Assembly (NCBI GenBank): GCA_026874595.1
Contig: CM049317.1
Location: 51,355,618 to 51,419,617, forward strand
Reading direction: 5' to 3'
Source of the DNA: Sipunculus nudus
Taxonomy: Eukaryota; Annelida; Sipuncula; Golfingiida; Sipunculidae
Length of the DNA stretch: 64,000 bases
The notes beneath the pieces were generated by a model, which made no database searches, was not told the DNA's origin, and worked only from the letters and a program-made list of their open reading frames with translations. The position numbers were made by a program, and so were the translations under genes. Numbering within the stretch: the first letter of the stretch is position 1; each line of letters opens with the position of its first letter. Shown here piece after piece: positions 14,726-25,887 of the stretch.

Positions 14726-15408
14726 TAATAATATAGTATAATAAGTATAATACAGGGTTGCGTATATCTAAATACGACTCGAATACAACTTATTTCAGAG
14801 CAAAATGTAAGGAGGACTATCAAAGAGACTTTGGACAGAAGCTTCCCTGTAATTATAATTTTCTTCACTTCTTTCTCGTATGGAGTACCGTATTTGACTT
14901 AATGAGCGCCGCCGTCACTGTAATGAACCCCCCCCCCCAACCCCCCCCCCCCCCCCCGTGATTTTTTAGGGATCTCATTGAGAAAACAGAAGGGATAAGC
15001 CATTCTCATCTTAAAAGCTGCAGCAGTACTCACCGTTATTTTCACCTCGCTTGGAGATTTTAATGGCGAGAAATCAGGGGCGTCAGTACAGGGTGATGTG
15101 TGGGGGGGGAGGGTTATACCCCTCACGTTTTGGCAAGGGGGATGGTCTATGTTATCACGACCCCGTCCCCCCACCCATTCAGAGATTAATATTTATATAT
15201 TGCCAATGAAATCTATTAATAAAAACAATTTTAGACTCTAGTTCCATTTTAGAGTTTACTGTGAAATATTTTTTATAAATCTAGTTTAAATTATACTTAT
15301 ACTGGAAACGTGATACCTTATTTTCTAAAAACATTATACTTAATTGTGATGTTTTATATTTAAAATGTGTCATACAGATGCTAATATATTTAAAATGTGT
15401 CTTACAAA

Positions 15409-15413
<5 letters not shown>
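13790..15413. other. No supported gene
   Basis: (AT)n at about 14676-14721. C/G runs at 14929-14957. A G/C-rich repeat-like segment at about 15066-15180 resembles the window's first 60 bases. Confidence 0.5.
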
Positions 15414-15451
<38 letters not shown>

Positions 15452-16531
15452 TAACAGAATGAAGACGCCTTAGTGTTGACTAACTGTTTAATTCAACCAC
15501 GAGCTTTCGAAGCTTATAGCTTCTTCATCAGGTGTCAAGTGGAAAGGTATAGAAATCGGCTGTATATATATGTTAGATAAACAATTTCTAATTACCATAA
15601 TGCATGGTATAGTGTAATGGATCTGTGATTGGCACTCTGAATTTATATCATGTTGACCCAGGTTCCGAGTGTGTCATTGTTATTTACCCATAATGCTAGG
15701 TTATGACTGTCCGGGTTATGTTGAGTTCATGTCCTCTGACATAATAAAGGTTTAAAGTTCATTATGCTCATCGGCTCAATGTTGATGATGATTGACGACT
15801 GATGTGGTGGCGATCTGGTTGTGCAAGTCCATGATTATGAATAGAGATAATCCATATATAAATGGTGTATTAAATGATATATTAAAAAGTCTGTATCGGA
15901 AAGTTTACGTATAGGATGATGACGTTTGTCGATTACTTGATATTATTATTGTGTGTAAGCTTGAGAGGTGATCTCACAACACGGCGGTATCAGTGGCGGG
16001 AATGTGCACGTATGCATGAGGAATGACGTCACGTCATTATCAATATGGAGGGGTCGTTCGGTGCTATTAATATTATGGTATGTCTCAATGTCTGTAGTGT
16101 GCCATGAAACCGGCATCGCGATTTAATCCTTTCCTTAAGGTGTCAAATTTATCAATCAGTTTTAGTTCCCATATCTGTCGTTGTCTTGTGTCGGTAAGGT
16201 GGCCCTTTAGAACGCAAATCTGCATGCATTCTGGCGAGTGTTCCTGTTGAGAAAAATGATCTCCGACCGGTAAGTTCGTGTCTAGCGCTTTAATGGACTG
16301 TCTGTGGCCATTTATTCTAGGAAAGGTATAGAAATCGGCTGTATATATATGTTAGATAAACAATTTCTTATCTAACATATATGTATACAGCCGATTTCTA
16401 TACCTTTCCACTTGACACCTGATGAAGAAGCTATAAGCTTCGAAAGCTCGTGGTTGAATTAAACAGTTAGTCAACACTAAGGCGTCTTCATTCTGTTATC
16501 TATACACTGAGGGACTAACACGGCTATACGC

Positions 16532-16582
<51 letters not shown>
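15414..16582 (-). mobile_element. 5'-truncated Penelope-like retroelement with inverted terminal copies, flanked by (AT)n
   Basis: A left copy (15451-15592) and a right copy (16364-16501) are near-perfect inverted repeats of about 140 bp, bounded outside by (AT)n tracts. The interior encodes on the minus strand the C-terminal part of a GIY-YIG-type nuclease as found in Penelope-like elements. The terminal copies end with 'gactaacacggctata', which resembles ends I associate with this class (recalled, not checked). A 45-bp segment next to the right copy forms a near-perfect hairpin with it (about 16321-16409). The class is inferred; the inverted copies are seen directly. Confidence 0.65.
16085..16318 (-). 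pseudogene. C-terminal fragment of a Penelope-type GIY-YIG endonuclease/RT protein
   Basis: An open 77-codon frame ending in TGA reads RINGHRQSIKA, then LPVGDHF, QEHSPE, CVLKGHL, IWELKLIDKFDTL and GLNRDAGFMAHY. This motif order (R-x-N-G-H, P-V-x-x-H-F, H-S, W-E-x-K-L-I, G-L-N) matches the end of the nuclease part of Penelope-like proteins. The reverse transcriptase and the catalytic GIY..YIG start are absent. It is broken at the inverted terminal copy, so it is dead. Confidence 0.7.
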
Positions 16583-16586
<4 letters not shown>

Positions 16587-16599
16587 GTGTGTGGATTTG

Positions 16600-17811
16600 T
16601 GTGTTTGCGAGTCATCCCCCCCCCCCCGCCCCCCGCGGAAGAAAAATTGACGCCACTGCGTAAAATTATGTCGGAGGTACCCCAATCCGATCAATATTGG
16701 CTAGAGAACGGATAAATCTTAAAATTGCCAAGAATCCCCAAGAATATCAGGGACCGAAAGACCTGACACAACTTGAACTTACAAGACCAGGAGTTTATAT
16801 CGTTTCTTTACAATTCAAGGCAGTAGAAATCCACTGGAAGACAAGTTGTAAACTTGTGCTTACATAATTGCCTCCGCCAGCATCGTATACGTCTGTACCC
16901 ATGTGTGTTTGTGTGTGTGCTTTTGTTCACAATATAACATACGCAATTTTGCAAGGAATTTCTTGAAATTTGGAGGGCTTTTTGGGAAAGGGACAATGAA
17001 AAACCATGTAAGATTTTGGTATGGATCCGGCGCATGATCCGGTTTCAGCAACGTCATTATGGAATATTTACCAATGTACAGTTCGTTATGCACGAATGAA
17101 CCTGTGAAAATCGGTTCAGTTAGCAAATGCAAACCCCATTTTGGCATCACCCCACAATAGGAACGACCACATGCATGGAGGAGGCTAGAATTCCTCAGGA
17201 TACAGATTTTAAGTTAGATCTCGGAAGAGAGTGGAGAACACGTATTACTGAATTATCAAATCAATGCGGGTCTAATCATTATGGTTTCAAAGAACGTTAA
17301 TTCACACAAATTTTGCTTGGATAAGCAGTCAGGATACAGTATATGGATGCCATGGATGCCATTGCCAGTACTATTTGCAAATAACTTGGCATATTAGATA
17401 ATTCTGGACTAAAGTTTAGCACAGAGAGGTATAGGTTGTGTTTACAAATCACAGCCGTGTTTCATACCGCAATGCTGCCTTTCTTAAAAAATAGTACTGT
17501 TAACTTAATTCTTGATCTTAAGCAGTTATCATTAGATGTAAAGAATATTGATGAATAATGACTGTGGTCAGCACTTCTTTCTTTCTGCGGTATAGAAATA
17601 TTCCTTCTTTACTAATAAGCGTAATAAGAGAAGATATGCAATTTTTTTTCGGATGGACACTAGGTCTGTGGTATATTAGGCATACTTGATCATTTCCTAA
17701 AAAAAAAGTCTAACGACACGTTGGCGGCTTTCAATTTTAATTCAATGTCTAAAGTTGCAAAATAAAGTTATTTTTTTCTTCCAAAAAATAATTGTTTAAG
17801 TTTTTTTTAAC
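16600..17811. other. No supported gene
   Basis: Short reading frames only, none with recognisable homology. Confidence 0.5.
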
Positions 17812-18625
17812 AAAAAAATCGAATAATATCGATATTTGAAAACTGTATCCCAAAACGCAGTATGTGAATTACCGTATCGCGTACGCTCCCGAGGCAGCGG
17901 AAATCTTGCGCTTCTAAAGAAGCAACAGATTTTCATGCAGCCAGCTTTGACCGTTTATGATATATTTAGACACCAGATGGCGGTTCGTTGTCCACTGAAA
18001 AAAACGTGCGTATGGTGTGACAAGCAGCCAATCAGATACCAATAAACAAACACTCGACAGGCATCCTGGCTCCGCCCATTGCTGCGCTTCAAGCGCCGCT
18101 TGATGAGTTTCCGGTCGAATTTAAATTGCTCCCTCTGCATTCTCGCATCATCGATCGTTTCGATTATGACATTATGACTGTGTTAGCGTAGCCATGTATC
18201 TGTTGTCTGCAGAACCAGCCAGCGAGGTGTGCACGCAGCCTTTGATGTTACGTTTCGTTTGAATTACAGCTCACCGGCCGAGCATCCTATGTGCCCAAGG
18301 CCCTAAGCAAACCATGTCAGGGGCAATTCTCTCTGAGCCTGTGGCCTGTTCAGACGGTTACGCTGGGGGATGAGCTGTTACTCAAAAAGAAATGAATATG
18401 ATTGGCTTCGTGTATTCCTCACTTGGCTTTGTATTCCAGCACAAGGTCTCATCTGATTGGACAAAATACAGTGCTCCCCTCTGGTGTTGCAATTCAGGAT
18501 ACGAGGTCATAACAAACAGCGCCTTACGATATAGGTAGTAGCCTATTAGTAAAGCGCTGTGCAAAGAGCGTACGTATCGCGGTAAACCGATATATTGATA
18601 ATATATAGCACACCCCTAGTGGAGA
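17812..18625 (-). repeat. Dispersed repeat interrupted by a nested element
   Basis: The pieces at about 17812-17881 (atcgatatttgaaaactgt... ending CGTATCGCG) and 18582-18625 (gtaaaccgatatattg...cacacccct) join into one sequence. A related uninterrupted copy lies inverted at about 41198-41295. The nested element occupies 17882-18572. Confidence 0.6.
17882..18572 (+). mobile_element. Non-autonomous Mutator-like element, copy 1, with 9-bp target duplication
   Basis: Flanked by CGTATCGCG at 17873-17881 and again at 18573-18581. The ends are short inverted repeats (tacgctc / gagcgta). The inside shares aaatcttgcgcttctaaagaagc, caaacactcgacaggcatc and 'ctcccctctggtgt' with the copy at 37 kb. A 9-10 bp duplication fits the Mutator superfamily. 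No transposase frame is present. Confidence 0.6.
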
Positions 18626-18920
18626 TCGGTGACTGTCGTATAACAGTTACAAAAAGTCTAGTTATTATCATTATTATTTTGTTCATTTTATGACCAGGGT
18701 TACTCTTAAGCATGGTCTATGTGTATCTTAGAATTCTTGGACTCTGTTATTTATATTCAAGTAGTTCCTTGTTATCTTAAAATTACCGTGAATATTTATC
18801 GACACACGTCAGGCATAACATTAATCTAAGAATGTACAAACAAGGACTGTTGACGCAACAGTTTACATTAGAGTAATATAAGATCAGGGGTTATCAAAAG
18901 TATATTGATCATGCCATTGA

Positions 18921-19293
18921 CAAGAATGGCAGAATGAGCTGACGTTAATACATTAACTGGAATCTGCCTTTAAAATCGAAGGAAATACAGTGGAACCCCA
19001 CAATTACGACCACCTTGGGGACTGACCAAGGTGGTCGTAATTTGGAGGTGGCTTATATTTGTGAAACTGTAAGTTACGTGAATCGTATATGCGGGACCAA
19101 GAAAAGAGGTCGTAATTGTAGGGGTGGTCGCAATGGCGGGGTGGTCGCAAGGCGGGAATATATTTAGATGGACATTCCCCACCCATAACGAAAGAATGCA
19201 AGAATGAGCTTACGTCAATACATTAACCGGAAACTTCCGTTTCCATAAAAGGAAATACTACTATATTTAGACGGGGATTCCCTAACACATAAC
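18921..19293. repeat. Tandem duplication with a 'ggtggtcgtaat' element inserted in one copy
   Basis: A ~100-bp unit (agaatg..aatgagct..acg.. to ..ggaaatac, then ..tatttaga.gg..attcc) occurs at 18921-18986 plus 19158-19190 and again, unbroken, at 19191-19293. About 170 bp (18987-19157) with the hairpin attacgaccacctt/aaggtggtcgtaat splits the first copy. Confidence 0.55.
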
Positions 19294-19557
19294 ACGACGA
19301 CACATATAACCATGCATATACAATGACCTTCATTTACATACATTGCGAGTATATATATGTGTGCAAAGGGAGACTTTAAACCGTGTGAGTCACCCAGCTC
19401 TGTTGTACTTCTGTATATTTGGTCGCCGTGAGGGGTCATCATAATGGTGAGAATTTGTATATCTCATATGTCGAAAATTAGTTTCAAAAGCACAGTAGAC
19501 ACGGTCTCAAATAATTAATAGAGTATATTTTTACCATAATTTACCATATATATATAT

Positions 19558-19595
<38 letters not shown>

Positions 19596-19781
19596 GTAAC
19601 AAATATATTTATACAACTTATCAATTAGCTTTGTATACATCTTTTATAGCCTATAACCGTGTATGTCTGATAAAGTGCACCTGTAATCTTAGCAGGCTCT
19701 TTATCCCGCCTAAAGCTAGTATATGTCTAAACCTGTTCAGCTCACCGTGCGTGTATTCCAGTTGAAAAATCTCAGCCACTG

Positions 19782-19934
19782 CAGTGGAACTACACAATTA
19801 CGACCACCTTGGGGACTGACCAAAGTGGTCTTAATTTGGGGTATGGTCGTACTTATGAAATTCTAAGTTATTTAGATCCTTTATACCGGATCAAGAAAAG
19901 TGCTTTTAATTATGGGGTCGTCGCAAGTCGGGCT
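19782..19934 (+). repeat. Second copy of the 'ggtggtcgtaat' element
   Basis: Starts cagtggaactacacaattacgaccaccttgg-like and ends 'gtcgtcgcaagtcggg', matching 18987-19157 with divergence. Short and non-coding. Confidence 0.6.
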
Positions 19935-19939
19935 ATGTC

Positions 19940-21813
19940 AAATGTTCGCCAAATCCCCTAATACTTATTTAGTTCACACTTCCTGTCAAAAACAGTATTT
20001 TACCTCAAATATTATATTTTTTTAATAAGATGGTTTGCATCCAATAATAACCAAAATTTTAACTTCATAGCTTGTAATAATATATATTAATATGTTCATG
20101 AAGCCTGCTTAATTAACCATCAATCTCTTTAATTAGCTTTATAACCATTTAAGTGACAGCTCTTTTGGCCCCTTGTAGATGTCCCCCGACAAGTCAGGAT
20201 GCAGCCGATAAATATAAAACGTTTTTTGTAGAATATAACTTGATACAGGCATGAACATCGATGGTATTTGATAATAATAAGTTGACCCGTATGACCCTCA
20301 ACTGACTCGGCCTCGGCTCTCTACTAGCCGGCCGCTACACCTGATTGCAATTAGCAACTGAGATGGCATCAGTACCTTGATAATTAGAGGAGGCGTGGAC
20401 ATGACTAAAGGTATAGGAAATATTCTTAATTAGACTGTTGTGTCACCTCAAGCTGAGTGAACAGATTGTGGATGACACGTAACTCGAAGTATTGTTAAGT
20501 AAACTGCATGGGGCCTGTCTCAATATATAATACACGTTTCAATGTTGCATTAGTGTCAGCGTTTAAATATGCCTGAATGATGAAATATACCTTATACAAT
20601 GTGTTTGAATAACTACTGGTCCTGACATTATGAATTACAACGAAATACTATACTAAAATATAACATTAAAATATAAAGAATACATGCAAAATATTACACT
20701 AAAATATAAACATTAAAACATATAGAATACATGTAAGAGTTAATACTCTACACCCTGTCTTTTGAATCAACTGCAATTCGATGTCCGCTGTAGAAAGCAT
20801 CCATTTTGGAGCATTTTGAGCGCATATACAAAAATATTGATGCCAAATGAGGTTTTATAATTGTAAACTTACCTTATTTTCTCTCACCGTGTTGTATTCA
20901 TGTTATTAAATCTTTACAAAATTGTTTGAGTTAATAACCAAGCGTCTTCCCTTATTATTATCTAGGTATTAAGCCCATAAATTAACATACACATTATGTA
21001 TTTATGTATTTTCCTTATGTAATAAATATAGCTATGCATTTCACATATTCCGTTTGTTGAATGAATAAATCATCCGACGTGGTTTTACGGATGTACATCA
21101 AAATAATGTCAAGAATATATCTCTTTTCAATATTAGAAATGCTTATCCTCAAATGCCCAATAGGCTTTTCAAACCTGATTGACTGTTATATACCATACAT
21201 ACTTATGTCTACATAGGTGTTAATCCACTTACTTATCAGTACGATTCTGGTGACTGGAGGGGGATAACCTGGAGGGGGGGGGGGGGGGAGGCTTGAAGTC
21301 ATTACACCTGAGACCAATGTGTCGGTTCGGGTCCTTTAACGAATACAGCATGAAAGTACCATAAATTGCATATATAAAGGGTTAAAACATAAAATATTAT
21401 AGCTTTAAGATATTTTCTTATAATAAACATTGCATCCAAAAAGAAAACAATTGGCGTTTCCACATGTTAGTTAGGAAAAGAAGTTATATTTTATATTAGA
21501 AAGTCTCAGAGTAAGCCGTTTCTGATTTTAATTTCCCACATGAAGTGTAATTTTTTAAACACATGGTTTAAACGAAGTTTTATTTCAATACAAGCTACGG
21601 AAGGCCTAGTGCATAAACTTTTGAACTATTTTATCATATCAGATAAAAGAATTTTAATGGAAGAAATGTAAATCACAAAACTTACTGACGTTAAATCTTT
21701 TAAATAATCATGAATAATATTCACTTTATATCTTAAGGTGAGAACCGCTAACGTCAAATTGTTATTTTATATGGCAGGCATCAATAATTAAGAAAGATAT
21801 TTGTCTCATTTTA
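19940..21813. other. No supported gene; upstream of gene A
   Basis: AT-rich, with a short duplication at about 20640-20735 (actaaaatataaacattaaa). A G-run lies at about 21277-21288. No promoter element could be assigned with confidence. Confidence 0.5.
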
Positions 21814-22024
21814 GAGGATGAGCGGTAAAGAACATCGAAGAAAGACGGTTACCACCAAGATGAATACGGTACGGTTTAAATATCTGGTAACAGTATTCTT
21901 TAATATTATCTTGATTTGCCAGAGTAGCACCCGCTGTCTGAATGTACGATCAAAAGCTGCAAAAATAAAAATATTCACGAACTTGAACAACCTCAACAAG
22001 TCAATGAAATTAACTGACAAGTGA
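21814..22024 (+). CDS. Possible small secreted or signal-anchored peptide upstream of gene A
   Basis: Not recognised. A good acceptor-like sequence (tttgtctcattttag) immediately precedes an ATG at 21818. The frame runs 68 codons, with a basic N-terminus, a hydrophobic stretch (KYLVTVFFNIILICQSS) and two cysteines. If the internal Met at codon 15 is the start, the hydrophobic stretch is a plausible signal peptide. It lies 320 bp before gene A exon 1 on the same strand and could be an alternative 5' exon or chance. Confidence 0.2.
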
Positions 22025-22344
22025 ACTTAAAAGTAAACGGATTAATATTATGTACATAGCATTAAAAATGTCAAGAAGAAAGACCTTTTCCATATCGCAT
22101 TGCCATGAATAATGTCTTTATATTTGTTATAGAAACACAATTTCAATGATTATATATATGTGGATAGATATATATGGATATATATAATACATATATATGT
22201 ATATATGTATATATGTATGTATATATATAAATATATATATATATATTTATATATATATATGAGACAATAGGATGAATACATAATGTTGCCTTGCTGTGGT
22301 TTGAATGTAAATATTTATGTATTGTCTTTTCATACCTATAGAAC

Positions 22345-22411
22345 ATGAACATCATGAAGATATATTGGATTCACATCTTCGTTTTCCTACTGGCCCCTCA
22401 CGGCGACAAAG
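22345..22411 (+). CDS. Gene A exon 1, signal peptide
   Basis: 67 nt. The ATG is followed by 22 codons with a hydrophobic core (IHIFVFLLAP), then a donor reading g|gtaagaa in phase 1. Gene C exon 1 is also 67 nt and phase 1, which supports this start. Confidence 0.8.
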
Positions 22412-25400
22412 GTAAGAAATATGAAGAGTGACATTTTAAATTAATATTTATCAGGTAATATCAGTTCATTTAATCAGCTTGGGAATATGTAAATTCATAT
22501 AAATTCATAATAACTACAAATGGAATTTTATGTCAATTAAACGTAACAGAAAATAATAAATTGCACTTTCTTCTCTTTCACTATATGTAGATACTCACTC
22601 AATATATGAACATTTTTATCCGTATATGAAAAAAGTATAATATCTGATCGGTAATGCTCTTACATTTTACAGTATTTTTCTAATTATATTTATACTCCTT
22701 CTGTTTAAAAGTGTCCACAGGGGCAGTGCCAATAGAGCCAAAGTTCCTACACTTCAAGGTGTCTGGAACCTTACCGGAAGCGGAAACCACCTGCAGGGAA
22801 CTGCCTTCCGGCCCCAGGTCTCTGCCGGCGCCACCATCAGGCGAGGACATCAAGTCCTTCCATCGGGAACTTGCTGTTTATATGGAGAGTGTTGGCTTGG
22901 ACCAAGCGTGGCTACCCCTAAAAAATAGCAGGCTGTCAGACTGGATCAACAACGATCCAATAAAATTCGGTAATATATTATAGTTGATGTGAAGCTATTT
23001 GGGAACACCTATAAATTTAAGATTATTTAAATGAGTACATCTAAGGTTGCGCACTCAAGGAAACTAGTAACTTTTATTATATCATGGAAACGAATAAACG
23101 CATAATGACAACCTGTCTTCTACAACGGGATATACCCAAGCATTTTATGCATGGATACTTCCTGAAAAATGAAGTATGTAACTTCTGAATTTGCAGTATG
23201 AAAATCTTCGATGAGGATTTCCATATGAGTATAGTCCCAGAAAATACTTGTAATGTTTTATATATTTTCAAGACTTTAAAAGCTCTTTTTTTGAGCTACT
23301 TAAAATATCCTTAAATAATCCTTGAATTTTACTCTACTATAACAGACAGAGGGAAAAAATGGATAGTTTGAAATTACATGATGACAAAGTCTGGTTAGTT
23401 TTGTAAACAATAGGCTTATGTATGAAAATCCCCTCTAAAAAAACATGTTGAAAGGATGTTGTCTTGGTCAAGATACTTCCCATATTCTCTTGTTAGTACT
23501 GAATCAATAACTTCATCATATTACCCAAGTCTCACTTTATTTAATTTAACATTTTGTATTTTGATTTCAGAGGGTCGGGTACAAGAAAATGGGGATAAAA
23601 GAAAAACTTGTGGCCTACTAAAACTCCGTTACGAAGCCGCCGTCAGCGACTTCTGTGAAAGCTCAGGGTACGGCCATGTCTGCGAAATGCCCGGTAAGTA
23701 TTTACAAAGTTTAAAACTAGGAACGTATGCCGTTAATCAAGTATATAGTAGCCCTGCCTGGGCTTGGTATTAACTGTTGATTCTTAAATGCGTCATATAA
23801 AACTTGATCCCTTGTACTGATGCAGGTAACTCAGTGCGAGCTCTTTTCGCTGAAATAATGCAATGATTTTGGTCAGAGAGTCGTAATATTAGTTATATAA
23901 TTTGCTTCGCAACGGCAGTACCTGTCCGGAGCTTTGCGACATAGCAAAAGTAAGTTTGATCTTTCTGCTAGTGGGAGGAATTAAGTCTTAACCATTGCAT
24001 CGACTGGGCCAGTCTTAGGATATATATGTGCTCATCAGACATTTGAATGGCCTCCATGACTTTTTAAGCAAGTTAGAGACGCTAAACATATTATGGATTC
24101 GCCAAACTGACCATATATTGCTGAAGTACGAAAGCCTTGTCCTTCGACAGAACATATTGTACCATATTACATGTACATATTTCTTTATACTCCTAATATC
24201 CCTCATACCAGTTATCAGAAATCTATATATCTATAACAGTGATTACTGTTAGACCGGCACAGATGGTACGGTATACTATATTTTGCAAAATGAAAGCACC
24301 TGATTCCATCTAAGACGTTCATAGGGTATGTAATTCTTATAAGTAATTTATAATTATCCGTACCATCAGGAACTGAGTCGATACAGAAAACATGACAAAG
24401 TCACACCTGTCGAGGCTTGCACTCATATTGTATTTAACACATTTCAGTAGTAAATATAAATACAAGTATCCTTGTATGAAAAAATATAAAAAAAATCAAA
24501 TATTGAGACCAATATCAAATACGATTAAGATTTATATGGAGGCCTTTATAAAGTCTGTATGGTATTCATCTGTTTCAGACTGCCAGGAATGTCCACCACA
24601 GGTGTCGCCACATAACTGTATCCGTGAAGGCAACACCTGTTATCTACTGGGGTGTGACGCCGGAAGTTGGTTTGATGCCAGTAATCGCTGTGTTGCCATG
24701 GGAACCAGACTGGCCGTGATGAAAACGGAACAACAAGTAGTCAACCTTGTCAAAAGTATTAAACGACGACGATATAACCCATGTAAACATTACTGGACAA
24801 GTTTGGTTAAAAATCGGTGGGCATTCCACAGTAATATTACAGGTAAGAATTTTCAATTTCTAAAGTCAGATAGACTGATGAGTGTAAGCGTTTATATTTA
24901 TATAATCGATGAACCTGTATCTGTTGTTATTCCGTTAAGGTTTTAAAATGAATGAATGAAGGAAGGGAAGAATGAATGAATGAAGGAAGGAAGGGAGGGA
25001 GGGAGAAATAAAGGAAGGGAGGGAGGGAGGAATGAATGAATGAATGAAGGAATAAAGGAAAGAAGGAGAGTATGAAATGAATAAATGAATGACTGAATAA
25101 AGGAAGGAAGGGAGGAATGAATGAAAGAAGGAAGGAATGAGTGAATGAATGAGGTAAGGAAAAAAAGGAATAAATGAATGAATGTATGAATGCATGAATG
25201 AGTGAGTGAGTGAATGAATGAAGAAGGAAAGAAGAAGGAAGGAAGGAAGGAAGGAAGGAAGGCAGGCAGAAGAAGGATTGAATGAATAAATGAATGAATG
25301 AATGAGTGAATGAAAAAGTTAATAAATGAATGAATAAAGGAATGAAGGATTGAATGAATCAGTTTATCAATCAAACAAACAAATAATCAATCCATCCATC

Positions 25401-25855
25401 CTTCCATCAACCAATCAATCAATGAAGACAGCTTGAAAAATTGCATCTTTTCAAGAAATATCACCTTGGAGAAATTAATTTGAGCTAAGCTACTGTAAGC
25501 CCCTTTGAACATCCGTTTATTCCGATCATTTATTTTGTTCTATTTTCCCAGGTGGAGAATCTCCTTATCTGTACTTTTGGTCCGACACTGAACCAAACCC
25601 CTCCCACGACTGCGCCATTGTTCAAAAGTACGATGACGGATTTTATTGGAAGTCTGTCAACTGTAGCAGCAGACATCACTTCATCTGTATGAAATGTACG
25701 TATCAATAACTTTCTCTCATTCAACTATTTAAATTAAACACTTTTTAACCTTCCTTAAAATTCCATCAAAAGACATTCCATAAATAGATATGGCAATTAT
25801 TAGACAGGTTACAATAAATAAATAAATATATATATATATATATATAAATTAAGTG

Positions 25856-25887
<32 letters not shown>

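Noticed and set aside
24935-25374. Long antisense reading frames rich in Ser, Phe, Leu and His
   Set aside because: They are translations of the GAAT/GAAG minisatellite in the intron of gene A.
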